Below are positions 1 through 7,949 of a DNA stretch of 64,000 nt, piece after piece. The translations under genes were made by a program, and so were the position numbers. Each line of letters begins with the position of its first letter. Position 1 is the stretch's first letter. Under the pieces are notes generated by a model. The model was given only the letters and a program-made list of their open reading frames with translations, was not told where the DNA came from and did no database searches. The stretch is from Dehalococcoidia bacterium (GTDB lineage Bacteria > Chloroflexota > Dehalococcoidia > Lucifugimonadales > UBA3495). Location of the stretch: NCBI GenBank assembly GCA_022823505.1, contig JAJEIA010000098.1, forward strand, positions 1-64,000, given 5' to 3'.

Positions 1-891
1 GACCGGACGGTCGCCGGTGAGGTCGGTTCCCAGGAGGCTGACGTCGCGTTCCACCATATCGAAGTGATCGCCGTGTTCTTCCAGGTACATGCCGCCGTCG
101 ACGATGTTGACGGCGTTGGCGTCGCTGGAAACGGCGATGGCAAAGCGTCCGCTCCTGGTGGGATAGATGCGTCCGGCGCGGGAACCCAGGTCGAACGCGT
201 TCTGGTGGACTTCGCCGGTCTCGAGATCGATGACGGAAAGAGCGCCCGTCTCGCCGTCGCCGATCAAAAGGCGCCCGGCCAATTCCATTTCATGCTCGTC
301 TTCCTCATGGTGGTCGTCCCCAGGGAAGGGCAACTCGACCAGTTCCAGAGGTTCCAGGCCGTCGGATGCGATCACCCGGACCGAGCTCGCTGAGGATGCG
401 TTGTCGATCAGGTTCTCGACCTGATCGGATAGTCCCGCTCCGTTGCTGACCACGAGGTCCGCCTCCGCGATGCGCACGCTGTCTCGGGGTGTGCTCTGCC
501 AGGTGTGGGCGTCGGCACCGGCGCCCACTAGCGTGTCCACATGGACCAAATCGCCGCCGACCTGTCGCACCAGGTCGGCCAGGACGACGTTGCCGGCCAC
601 CACATTAATGGGTTCCATCTGCACCGGCGCATTCGCCGGGGGCGCCGGCGCTGCCGGGGCGGCTGTCGCTGCTGAGGCAGCGGATGCCGTGGTTGGCTGG
701 GAAGCTGAGGCCGCCACCGCCGGTGCGGAACCTGCGGCGGACGAAGCGCCGGACGGAGGGAGGTCCGGTTCTTCGCCCCCGCAGGCCGTCAGCAGCAGCG
801 CAATCGCCGCCAGCCCGATGACGAGCGCCAGGGCCGGCCGCAGCGCGGAATCTCTGGCGGAGGCCACAAGTGGTTGGAAAAGTTGATGCAT
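1..891 (-). CDS. Zinc-binding lipoprotein: AztC/ZnuA-like N-lobe fused to an AztD-like propeller (partial)
   Basis: Runs off the left edge; 297 residues are visible. Residues 1-37 form a lipoprotein signal ending in the lipobox LLTAC (Cys37), followed by an Ala/Pro/Ser linker to about residue 92. Residues 94-182 match the N-terminal lobe of cluster A-I metal-binding proteins (ZnuA/AztC), including the zinc-ligand motif GADAHTW with His129. An acidic His-rich stretch (residues 191-201) follows. From about residue 206 the sequence resembles AztD, a beta-propeller zinc chaperone: LLIGDGETGALSVIDLETG and EEHGDHFDM. The start has GGAG about 7 bases upstream. The likely role is capture of Zn2+ outside the membrane for an ABC importer, which is not in view. 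In known systems AztC and AztD are separate proteins, so the fusion is unusual. The rest of the propeller lies outside the window. Confidence 0.72.
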   Translation of the reverse strand, partial: MHQLFQPLVASARDSALRPALALVIGLAAIALLLTACGGEEPDLPPSGASSAAGSAPAVAASASQPTTASAASAATAAPAAPAPPANAPVQMEPINVVAGNVVLADLVRQVGGDLVHVDTLVGAGADAHTWQSTPRDSVRIAEADLVVSNGAGLSDQVENLIDNASSASSVRVIASDGLEPLELVELPFPGDDHHEEDEHEMELAGRLLIGDGETGALSVIDLETGEVHQNAFDLGSRAGRIYPTRSGRFAIAVSSDANAVNIVDGGMYLEEHGDHFDMVERDVSLLGTDLTGDRPV

Positions 892-933
892 TGGTCTGCT
901 CCGTTGTCGCTGGTGTCAGTAGGTGGCCTAAAC

Positions 934-1034
934 AATACGCAGTATCATTTAGTTACCAATATGATATTGTGTATCAGTTCGCCGAGCACAAGATATTTGG
1001 TATCGATTAGGCTCGGCTAACGACAGGCGGTATC
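934..1034. promoter_or_regulatory. Array of four GATA-N5-TATC operators, spacing 29/29/30 bp
   Basis: Four 13-bp palindromes lie between the Fur-family gene and the zinc lipoprotein gene: aatacgcagtatc (934-946), gatattgtgtatc (963-975), gatatttggtatc (992-1004) and gacaggcggtatc (1022-1034). All match GATA-N5-TATC with at most one change. The start-to-start distances of 29, 29 and 30 bp are close to three helical turns, so bound dimers would lie on one face of the DNA. On the minus strand a possible promoter for the lipoprotein gene (TTGGTA, 16 bp, TATTGT) overlaps the first two sites. I infer binding by the adjacent Fur/Zur-type regulator; the motif match is seen directly. Confidence 0.6.
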
Positions 1035-1067
1035 AATTATGCCGCGAAAATGATCGCTGGGCCTGGT

Positions 1068-1535
1068 TCAGTCCTCGGCACAGTCGCCGCAGCGGCCGTA
1101 CACTTCCAGCCAGTGTCCGCTCATTCGGAACCCGGCGGCGGCGGCGGCTTCGCGGAGCATTTCCTCCACGTCGCATCCTTCCAGGTCGGCAGATACTCCG
1201 CACACGGCGCACAGGAGGTGATGATGGTGCCCCTGGTGGCTGAGTTGGTAGCGCAATTCCCGATCTTCCAGCAGGACCCGGCAGACCTGATCGGTTTCCA
1301 CCAGCAGGCGCAGCCCGCGGTATACAGTGGCTCGACCCACACAGGGTAGGGACGCACAGAGCTCCTCGGCGGTGAAGGGCCGGCCCTGGGCCGCGACGGC
1401 GCTGATGACCAATCGCCGGGGTTCGGTGTCGCGATACCCCAGGTCGCTCAATTGGCTCACGATGTCGTCCACCACCGCAGCAGTACGGGGCCGCGGGTGC
1501 TCGTGTCCGGAATGCCTCGGCGTGGTTGCAACCAT
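1068..1535 (-). CDS. Fur-family metal regulator, probably Zur
   Basis: 155 residues, typical for Fur/Zur/PerR. An N-terminal winged helix (about residues 20-90, with RRLVISAVAAQGRPFTAEEL and GRATVYRGLRLL) is followed by the dimerisation and metal-binding half. This half shows a His cluster HQGHHHHLLCAVCG, where the CxxC is the usual structural zinc site, and a second CxxC near the C-terminus (GRCGDC). It lies upstream of a zinc-binding lipoprotein gene on the same strand, and copies of one palindrome occur in the intervening region and at its own start. Zinc is therefore the likeliest signal, with autoregulation probable. Iron or peroxide sensing cannot be excluded from sequence. Confidence 0.85.
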   Translation of the reverse strand: MVATTPRHSGHEHPRPRTAAVVDDIVSQLSDLGYRDTEPRRLVISAVAAQGRPFTAEELCASLPCVGRATVYRGLRLLVETDQVCRVLLEDRELRYQLSHQGHHHHLLCAVCGVSADLEGCDVEEMLREAAAAAGFRMSGHWLEVYGRCGDCAED

Positions 1536-1538
1536 AAT

Positions 1539-1551
1539 GATACTCCGTCTC
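1539..1551. promoter_or_regulatory. Fifth, imperfect operator copy at the Fur/Zur start
   Basis: On the minus strand the sequence GAGACGGAGTATCATT ends a few bases before the ATG of the regulator gene. It matches GATA-N5-TATC with one change and closely resembles the first array site plus flank, AATACGCAGTATCATT. Its place between the promoter region and the start codon fits negative autoregulation. This is inferred. Confidence 0.4.
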
Positions 1552-1599
1552 GGACGTTAGCATTGCATTTCCTGCGTGTCAACATCGTACAGAGCTCAT

Positions 1600-1743
1600 G
1601 CGTACCCAGTTTGGTTGGGCCTGTCATTGCGAGCGAAGCGAGGCAATCCCGTTGGCGCAAGGGAGTTCTTCGAGACAGGGGTGACCGCTACCGCCTCGAG
1701 ATTGTCACGGCGCAAGCGTCTCGCAATGACAAACTGGGTACGC
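1600..1743. repeat. Dispersed inverted-repeat element, copy 1
   Basis: A 144-bp element bounded by a perfect 13-bp inverted repeat: gcgtacccagttt (1600-1612) and aaactgggtacgc (1731-1743). Just inside the ends are a second pair of complementary segments, tcattgcgagcgaagcgagg and tctcgcaatgac. Related copies lie near 12.8 kb and 46.7 kb. There is no open frame, so it looks like a small non-autonomous or REP-like element that could fold as a long hairpin. Together with flanking sequence it fills the 350-base gap between the Fur and FmdB genes. Confidence 0.75.
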
Positions 1744-1885
1744 GTGAGACCCCTAACCCTTTGACCGTCAACATAGTTGCTGACCCTGGCAATGACCTTG
1801 CACAGGCCCGGAGCCGGACGGGCCACCTTGACGCTCGCGTGCTGCGGGGCGTATATTCTGGCCATCATCTCTGCGGGAGCCTGTT

Positions 1886-2125
1886 ATGCCTATCTACGAG
1901 TACGCCTGTACGACCTGCGGCCACAAGTTCGAAAAGTTGCAGCCCATGTCCGCCACGGGAGCTGACTGCCCCCATTGCGAACAGCCCGCCAAGCGCGCCA
2001 TCTCCGTGTTCGCGGCGGTCAGCAAGGGTGACAGCTTCGCCAGCGACATGGCCGACCTCGGCGGTTCGCCGATGCCCGCACCGGTGGGCGGCGGATGCGG
2101 CGGGTTCTGCGGCTGCGGCCACTGA
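1886..2125 (+). CDS. FmdB-family zinc-ribbon protein
   Basis: 79 residues, typical for this small family. It begins MPIYEYACTTCGHKFEKLQ and has a second CxxC at DCPHCE, giving one zinc ribbon. The tail is rich in Gly and Cys (GGGCGGFCGCGH), as in many members. The family is named for a regulator near formamidase genes, but its biochemical role is unsettled. It stands alone, followed by a clear terminator. The identity of the family is firm; the function is not. Confidence 0.85.
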   Translation: MPIYEYACTTCGHKFEKLQPMSATGADCPHCEQPAKRAISVFAAVSKGDSFASDMADLGGSPMPAPVGGGCGGFCGCGH

Positions 2126-2147
2126 TCGACACGCCGGCCAATGAATT

Positions 2148-2182
2148 GAGGGCGGGTTTCAAAACCCGCCCTCGTTCTTTTT
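2148..2182 (+). terminator. Rho-independent terminator after the fmdB-like gene
   Basis: A perfect 12-bp stem, gagggcgggttt (2148-2159) and aaacccgccctc (2162-2173), with a very tight loop, is followed by gttcttttt. It lies 22 bases past the fmdB stop and before the end of the convergent TPR gene, so it may serve both strands. Confidence 0.85.
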
Positions 2183-2199
2183 GGCCGGTGCGTCAGCGT

Positions 2200-3639
2200 T
2201 CAGTCGGCGGCCATGGTCAGGCGCTGGATCTCAGCGGCGGCTTCGTCCGCGGTGTCAGCCCACGCGGCCCGGGCCTGGGCCAACAGCTGGCGTGAAGCGT
2301 CAGGGTTGCCCTGAACCGCCTCGGCCTCCAGCCGGCCCATCCAATAGGTGTCGCGCACCGAAGACCGGCGGGACAGCCTCTCATCCAGCATGGCCTTTGC
2401 TTCGTCGTAGCGCCCGGCGCGGATGTAGGTTTCGAGCAGGGTGTCCTCGAACACCTCGCGCTGGGCGTGGCTACCGCCGATGCGGGCCAGCATCGGATAG
2501 GTGGGACCCATGAGGTCTGCCGCCTCATCGTATTCTCCGTTCGCAAAGGCGGCGGCGCCCAACGCGATGGGCAAGACCATCTCGCGGGACAGGTCGTCGC
2601 CCTTCTCGCCCTGGGCCTTGACACGGTCCACGAACTTTTGGGTGGACTCCGCGTCGCCCGCGCCGGCGAAGGCCAGCGCGGCGTGGCAGTCGCGGAAAGC
2701 CGGTCCCGGAGTCTCGGCGGCCGGCAGGGCCATGTCCCGCACTTCGTCCCAGGGCTTCCCCGGCTCTTCGCCGGAATAGATCTGCAAGCGCCACATCAAA
2801 GAGGCGGCGTCCTGCAGGTTCGCGAGGTTGCGCGCCTGCACGCCAGGCCTGATGTGCGTCTCGTACAGTTCCAGCGCCTGGTTGTAACGACCCTGCGCCA
2901 GTTCGAACAGGGCCAGGTGCCACGACAGGTGCGTATTGTACGAGGCGCGCCGGTCCCAGCCGTCCAGCCAGTCGCCCAGCCACCGGCCGCCGTTGGCGGC
3001 ATCGCCCATTTCAAAGTAGGAATGGGTCACGGAGTGGCTGGCCACCGCGTTCTGCGGGTTGCCCTCCAGGGAGCGGGTGGCCAGGTCCATGGCCTTTTCG
3101 GGCTGGTTGGTCTCGTGATGGGCGAAGGCATACTGACCGAGGAACGCCCAGTCGTCGCCGTTGGCCGGCGCCACCTTTTGCATCATCGCCATCAGGTGGT
3201 TGGGGAAGTCCGGGACGCCGGCACCGAAGCAGCCCAGCATGTAGAGGCGCTGGGCGACGCGCATGGCCAGGGTGTCGGTGGGAAACTCGTCCAGGTGCTC
3301 CTGGACCAGTCCGATAGCCTCGGTGCCCTTCCCGTGGGTGAAGCTATGCACGATCCGGGCGATCTGCTGCTCTTCCCGGGAGCATCCGGCGGATAGTTCG
3401 ACCGCCTTTTCCGCCGCTGCCCGGGCGGCCGGAACGTTGGTCTGTAGGTGCAGGACGTACGCCTGCACGACGTGGGCCATGGCGAACCCCTCGTCCGCTT
3501 CGATGGCCGCTTCAAGCTTGGCGTCGGGCCCGTAGTTCTGGGAGAGAACCAGGTCCAGCCCTTCCTGATACAGATCAGCGGCCGCCGGCGAGTTGGTGGT
3601 AATTGTCAGGCCGCTACGGCTCTTCAGCATCGCGCACAT
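2200..3639 (-). CDS. Tetratricopeptide-repeat protein, TTC38-like
   Basis: 479 residues, close to the usual length of the TTC38 family. It is made of helical repeat pairs throughout, for example residues 20-110 and 180-300, with the conserved family stretch YNTHLSWHLALFELAQGRY. No signal peptide or membrane segment is visible, so it is probably cytoplasmic. The ATG is preceded by GGAGGATGAACG. It is the last gene of a minus-strand run behind the CaiB-type transferase, 64 bases downstream. The molecular role of bacterial TTC38-like proteins is not established; a binding scaffold is the safest statement. Confidence 0.8.
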   Translation of the reverse strand: MCAMLKSRSGLTITTNSPAAADLYQEGLDLVLSQNYGPDAKLEAAIEADEGFAMAHVVQAYVLHLQTNVPAARAAAEKAVELSAGCSREEQQIARIVHSFTHGKGTEAIGLVQEHLDEFPTDTLAMRVAQRLYMLGCFGAGVPDFPNHLMAMMQKVAPANGDDWAFLGQYAFAHHETNQPEKAMDLATRSLEGNPQNAVASHSVTHSYFEMGDAANGGRWLGDWLDGWDRRASYNTHLSWHLALFELAQGRYNQALELYETHIRPGVQARNLANLQDAASLMWRLQIYSGEEPGKPWDEVRDMALPAAETPGPAFRDCHAALAFAGAGDAESTQKFVDRVKAQGEKGDDLSREMVLPIALGAAAFANGEYDEAADLMGPTYPMLARIGGSHAQREVFEDTLLETYIRAGRYDEAKAMLDERLSRRSSVRDTYWMGRLEAEAVQGNPDASRQLLAQARAAWADTADEAAAEIQRLTMAAD

Positions 3640-3703
3640 CGTTCATCCTCCTGATAACGATTATCGAGCGTTATTGGCGGCAAGATTACCACAGTCGCCC
3701 GGT

Positions 3704-4963
3704 TTATACCGCCCCCTCCGCTTCCAACTCGGCCAACTGCTCTTGTGCCAAACCGCCCAGCGTGCAGAGGATCTCGGCGTTGTGCTGGCCAAGTGTTGGC
3801 GGCGTTCCGGCGTCCGATGGGCGGCAGGATTTCAGCTGGATGGGCGTTGCCAGTGATCGAAAGGTCCCGCCCAGGGTGTCGCCGGTGTCAACGTACATCC
3901 CGCGCGCCTCGAGCTGCGGGCAGTCGGCCAGATCGGCGACGCTCTGGGCCACACCCATGGAGAAGCCGAGTTCGGTCAGGCGACCGGCGACCTCCCATTT
4001 CGGACGCTGCGAAGACCATTCCTCTATGGCGGGGATCATCTCGTCGAAAACGAAATCGGCGTCGGGGAACTGCTGCAGGTAGCGCTCGTCCGCCTCCGGC
4101 AAATCAGTACGGCCGATGAGCTCCCAGAGACCGGCCAGGCGCTGCGGGGTGCGCACGCCGGCCATCACCACGTGCCCGTCGGACGCGCGCAGGGCGAGAC
4201 CGGGGGATAGAGATGCCTGCCTGGTCCGCCCGGGCGTCGTGCCGGTGGCCTGGTAGGCGTTCATGTTGCTGATCACGTGTGATGCCATGCACTCGTACAT
4301 TGCCACGTCGACGTGCTGGCCCACGCCGGTTTGCCGACGGGTCTCCAGGGCCAGCACGATTGCCAGGGCGGCCCACACCCCCGGAACCGAGTCGCCGATG
4401 TTGTCGCCCACCGCCTGCGGAGTCCCGCCCGGCTCGCCGGTGAGGTCCATCCAGCCGGACATGGCCTGGATGGCAAGATTGTTGGCCGGCCAGTCGGAAT
4501 AGGGGCCGCGGGCTCCCTCGGCATCGCCATAGCCGGTGATTTCCGCGTAGATCAGGCGCGGGTTGATCTCGCGGAGCCGTTCGTATCCCAGACCCAGGCG
4601 GCGGAAGGCGCCGGGCCCCCAGTTGTCCAGCAGGATGTCCGAGTTGGCGATGAGGTTTTCGAAGGCGGCTTTGCACGTGCCGTTGCGCAGATCGAGGGTC
4701 ACACTCTTCTTGTTGCGGTTGACGCCCAGGTAACGGCTGCTCACCTGGCCGGTCTCGGCGTCGCCGATGAAGGGGCCACGACCCCGGGCCAGGTCTCCGG
4801 TGCGCGGACGCTCGATCTTGATGACCTCCGCTCCCATGTCGGCCAGTATCAGGGAGCAGAACGGGCCGGCGACGATGTGGGTGGCATCGAGGACTCGGAT
4901 GCCTTCCAGGGGCAGGGGGAGGCCGTCGGACGTATCGGTGGGTGCGGTTGTGTTGTCGGGCAT
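3704..4963 (-). CDS. CaiB/BaiF-type (family III) CoA transferase
   Basis: 419 residues, a normal length. The N-terminal family signature is clear: LPLEGIRVLDATHIVAGPFC, then LADMGAEVIKIERP. The conserved Asp that forms the acyl anhydride is expected in the segment GDNIGDSVPGVWAAL. Such enzymes move CoA between carboxylic acids (formyl, carnitine, bile acid, aryl- or alkylsuccinate types); the substrate cannot be read from sequence. It follows a CoA ligase, an MBL hydrolase and an acyl-CoA mutase on the same strand, so it probably serves the same acyl-CoA pathway. Confidence 0.92.
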   Translation of the reverse strand: MPDNTTAPTDTSDGLPLPLEGIRVLDATHIVAGPFCSLILADMGAEVIKIERPRTGDLARGRGPFIGDAETGQVSSRYLGVNRNKKSVTLDLRNGTCKAAFENLIANSDILLDNWGPGAFRRLGLGYERLREINPRLIYAEITGYGDAEGARGPYSDWPANNLAIQAMSGWMDLTGEPGGTPQAVGDNIGDSVPGVWAALAIVLALETRRQTGVGQHVDVAMYECMASHVISNMNAYQATGTTPGRTRQASLSPGLALRASDGHVVMAGVRTPQRLAGLWELIGRTDLPEADERYLQQFPDADFVFDEMIPAIEEWSSQRPKWEVAGRLTELGFSMGVAQSVADLADCPQLEARGMYVDTGDTLGGTFRSLATPIQLKSCRPSDAGTPPTLGQHNAEILCTLGGLAQEQLAELEAEGAV

Positions 4964-5026
4964 GGTTGGGTGTCCTTATACCGGTCCGGAGTTGTGTTGT
5001 GCCCGCGCGCGGGGGATCGAAGGCTC

Positions 5027-5809
5027 CTACAAATACTCAGCCAACGACCGTAGCGCGGCCCGCGCGCCCTGACGCATCGGTTCGAAGTGGCTGAAGCAGA
5101 TCACATCAAAGTCCAAGTGGGACAGGCGGCGGACCGACTCCTTGGCCGCTTCCATGTCGCTGGAGAACCAGCGGGAGGGTAGGGTGAGGCGGCCCTGGTA
5201 GCGCTGCAGGGCGTCGGCGACCAGCAGGACTCCCTCGTTGGGGAAGTGCAGGCTGATACTCCCCGGCGTGTGCCCCGGCGTATGCACCACGGTCGCGCCG
5301 CTGAGGAGCGGCAGGACGTCGCCTTCGTTCAGGCGGCTGGCTACCGGCACCCGCGGAGGGGTCATCCAGGTCAACAGCGGCCACATGAACGGGCGGAGCC
5401 ACCGGGGCTTGACCGGATTGGGAACCTTCAGGCCGTCTTCTCCCGACATGTAGGGTGCTTCCAGACCGTGGGCGGCCAGCGGCGCAGCGGTCGCCTCGAT
5501 CAGTCCGGCCATGCCGCCCATGTGGTCCGGGTGGTAGTGGGTGGAGATCAACTGGCGGACCGATCCTGGTCCGTATCCCAGCCGGCCCAGGTATTCGATG
5601 ATCCGACGGTGGTGGTAGAGCCGCCAGCCGGAGTCGATGATCGCAACCCCGTCCTCACCCGTTTCCGCGTCGGGGGTGATCACCAGGAACGCGCTGGTGG
5701 TGATCAATCCGCGCTGATGCAGACCGGGCATGATCTCGCCCACCCGGGCGCGCGGGCCGGGTATGCCGGGCGGCCGGTAGATGGATGCGTCAGGCAGGGG
5801 CCATTCCAT
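5027..5809 (-). CDS. MBL-fold metallo-hydrolase
   Basis: 260 residues with an intact metal site: STHYHPDHMGG is the canonical HxHxDH, followed by downstream ligands in VHTPGHTPGS and CFSHFEP. The TPGHTPGS segment is typical of glyoxalase II/lactonase-like MBL proteins. It sits between the PaaK-like ligase (98 bases upstream) and the CoA transferase (63 bases downstream) on the same strand. A thioesterase or lactone/ester hydrolase role in that pathway is plausible, but the substrate is unknown. Confidence 0.9.
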   Translation of the reverse strand: MEWPLPDASIYRPPGIPGPRARVGEIMPGLHQRGLITTSAFLVITPDAETGEDGVAIIDSGWRLYHHRRIIEYLGRLGYGPGSVRQLISTHYHPDHMGGMAGLIEATAAPLAAHGLEAPYMSGEDGLKVPNPVKPRWLRPFMWPLLTWMTPPRVPVASRLNEGDVLPLLSGATVVHTPGHTPGSISLHFPNEGVLLVADALQRYQGRLTLPSRWFSSDMEAAKESVRRLSHLDFDVICFSHFEPMRQGARAALRSLAEYL

Positions 5810-5907
5810 GGGACCGGTCCGTCAATTGAGGTTCGGCACGGCGCTGCGGCATCACGTCCAGACAAGCATCGATCCATCCCGGCGGTGGTGCGGATCGGTG
5901 CGGCGGC

Positions 5908-7308
5908 CTACTGCCGGAGGTCGATCACCCGGCGCGCCTTGAACTGGGTACGCTCGAATTCCCCCTCGGGCTTGAGCTCGACGGAGACGCCCACGCCCAG
6001 GGCCCGCCGGAGAGTGTCGCGGAACTGGTCGCGCAGGCTGTTCAGCCCGTCGGGTCCGCCTTCGCCCGCCGACGCCCAAACATCGGCGGACACCTCGGTC
6101 TGCACCGTCAACCGGTCCAGGTAGCCGCGCTCACGTTCGACCACCAGGCGGAACTCGCCGCCGAACTCGTGCAATCCGCGCAGCACGTCCTCGATGCGAG
6201 AGGGGAAAACGTTCTGGCCGCGGATGATCAGCATGTCGTCGGCGCGGCCGTAGATGCCCTGGGTCAGCGTGGGGTAGGTTCGGCCGCAGGGGCAGTCCAC
6301 CATCTCCCACCGGGCGATGTCGCCGGACCAGTAGCGGATCATGGGCTGCGACTCCCGCTCAAGGTGTGTGTATACCGGCACGCCCTCGCCGCCCATTGCA
6401 ACGGGCTCGTGAGTCTCCGGATCCACCAGTTGGGTATACACGATGTCCTGCCAAAGGTGCATTCCCTGTCGCAGATGACGGCAGCCGCCGTTGGTCATCC
6501 ACGGCGTCATCTCCGCCATGCTGCCCTGGTCGACCACGTAGCAGCCGAAGGCGTCCTCGATGGCCTGACGGGTGGCGGGCACGCTGGCGCCAGGCTCGCC
6601 ACTGAAGAACATCAGGCGAAACCCGAAGTCTTCGCGCGGGTCGACGCCCATTTCGCGCGCCGTCTCCGCCAGGTACAGGGCGTAGGACGGCGTGGCGTAC
6701 AAGGCGGCCGGCTTCACCATCTCCGCCCATTCCACCGCCCGCTCGGTCTGACCCGGCGCGCCGGCGCCAAAGGGGAAGCAGGTTGCGCCCAGCCGCTCGG
6801 CTCCCACGAGCGCGCCCCAGCTGCCCACGTAGAGGCTGAATACCGCCGCCACCATGACCGTGTCGCCGGGGCGCACGCCGGCGGCCCAGAGGATGCGCGC
6901 GTGGGCTTCGCCGATGCGGTCCCAGTCGCCGCGGCTGATGCCGAACACGGTGGGCCGGCCCGTGGTTCCCGATGTGCCATGGATCCGGTACACCCCGTCC
7001 GGCGGGATGCAGAGGAATCGACCGTAGGGAGGGTGCGCTTCCTGCTCCACCCTCACCTCTTCCTCGGTGAGGATGGGCAGGCGCGCGAATTCCTCCAGGC
7101 TGCGGATGTTGGCCGGATCCACGGGTGCGTCCTTCCAGAAGTCACGGTAGAAGCCGGAGTGCTCCCAGGCGTACCGGACCTGGCCGCGCAACTTCTCAAG
7201 AATCACCCCGTCCCGCTCGCCTGGGTGCATCGTCTCCGATCGGGCGTCCCAGTGCTCTGCATCCGCGTTGGGAACGTAGTCGGGATCATATTCGGGCGGC
7301 CAGTTCAT
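5908..7308 (-). CDS. PaaK-like acyl-CoA ligase (AMP-forming)
   Basis: 466 residues, longer than most phenylacetate-CoA ligases (about 430). The ATP-binding loop HGTSGTTGRPT is at residues 110-120, and YWSGDIARWEMVDCPCGRTY and GRADDMLIIRGQNVFPSRIE match the adenylate-forming core and the PaaK C-terminal domain. It activates a carboxylic acid to its CoA ester with ATP. The ATG overlaps the stop of the cobalamin subunit gene (ATGA), so the two are translationally coupled. PaaK-like ligases are also reported next to 2-hydroxyisobutyryl-CoA mutase genes, so a short 2-hydroxy acid is a likelier substrate here than phenylacetate. That substrate is an inference. Confidence 0.88.
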   Translation of the reverse strand: MNWPPEYDPDYVPNADAEHWDARSETMHPGERDGVILEKLRGQVRYAWEHSGFYRDFWKDAPVDPANIRSLEEFARLPILTEEEVRVEQEAHPPYGRFLCIPPDGVYRIHGTSGTTGRPTVFGISRGDWDRIGEAHARILWAAGVRPGDTVMVAAVFSLYVGSWGALVGAERLGATCFPFGAGAPGQTERAVEWAEMVKPAALYATPSYALYLAETAREMGVDPREDFGFRLMFFSGEPGASVPATRQAIEDAFGCYVVDQGSMAEMTPWMTNGGCRHLRQGMHLWQDIVYTQLVDPETHEPVAMGGEGVPVYTHLERESQPMIRYWSGDIARWEMVDCPCGRTYPTLTQGIYGRADDMLIIRGQNVFPSRIEDVLRGLHEFGGEFRLVVERERGYLDRLTVQTEVSADVWASAGEGGPDGLNSLRDQFRDTLRRALGVGVSVELKPEGEFERTQFKARRVIDLRQ

Positions 7309-7748
7309 GGGGTTTCTCCCGACAATCCCGCGCGGATGAAGTCCACCATCTCGCCGGTGAAAGTTCCCACCGGGAAAACACCGTCCACGCCCATCTGCCG
7401 CAGGGGCTCGACGTCGCCGTCGGGTATGGTGCCGCCGACCAGGAGCATGACATGGCCGTCCGCATCACCGCGCAGGCCGTGCCGTTGCAGCGCATCGACC
7501 ATGCGCGGCATGAGCCGCATGTGCGCACCGGACAGGATGCTGATGCCGACCACGTCCACGTCCTCCTGCGCGGCCGCCGCAGCCACCTGGTCGGCCGTGA
7601 CCCGCATCCCCAGGTAAACGACCTCCATGCCGGCGTCGCGCAAGGCGCGGGCGATGACCTTGACGCCGCGGTCGTGCCCGTCCAGGCCAAGCTTGGCGAG
7701 AAGGACGCGGGGTGGGTTATTCAGTCTGCTTCTAGCGGTAGAAACCAA
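7305..7748 (-). CDS. Cobalamin-binding small subunit of acyl-CoA mutase (HcmB/IcmB-like)
   Basis: 147 residues consisting of the B12-binding domain alone. The axial-ligand motif DxHxxG is intact: LGLDGHDRG with His25 as the cobalt ligand. GISILSGAH and LLVGGTIPDGD are the other conserved B12-domain segments. The chosen start is TTG, three bases after the stop of the upstream small membrane protein gene; no ATG precedes the core. It forms a holoenzyme with the large subunit at 8229-9857, from which it is separated by two tiny membrane genes. Its end overlaps the ligase start. Confidence 0.92.
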   Translation of the reverse strand: MVSTARSRLNNPPRVLLAKLGLDGHDRGVKVIARALRDAGMEVVYLGMRVTADQVAAAAAQEDVDVVGISILSGAHMRLMPRMVDALQRHGLRGDADGHVMLLVGGTIPDGDVEPLRQMGVDGVFPVGTFTGEMVDFIRAGLSGETP

Positions 7749-7751
7749 TTG

Positions 7752-7949
7752 TTAACTGCCGTCCGACGACCCTCCGGCCTCGTTGCCAATCATGCGAAGG
7801 GTGACCCCGGTCGCTCCCACAACGACAAAACCGATCACTGCGGCCAACTGTGGGCCTGCATCTGTGCCTATGCTGATTATCACGCCGGCGATCAAAATTG
7901 CGGTCACGCCCAGGCACATCGTGCCGAGATCGTTGAATATCCTTCTCAT
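7752..7949 (-). CDS. Small two-helix membrane protein, unknown function
   Basis: 65 residues starting MRRIFNDLGTMCLG. Two hydrophobic segments are visible, about residues 9-27 and 32-48, with a short polar tail GGSSDGS. Its ATG overlaps the stop codon of the gene at 7946-8158 (ATGA), strong evidence that both are translated together. I do not recognise a family. A membrane role linked to the surrounding acyl-CoA genes is possible but unsupported. Confidence 0.6.
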   Translation of the reverse strand: MRRIFNDLGTMCLGVTAILIAGVIISIGTDAGPQLAAVIGFVVVGATGVTLRMIGNEAGGSSDGS

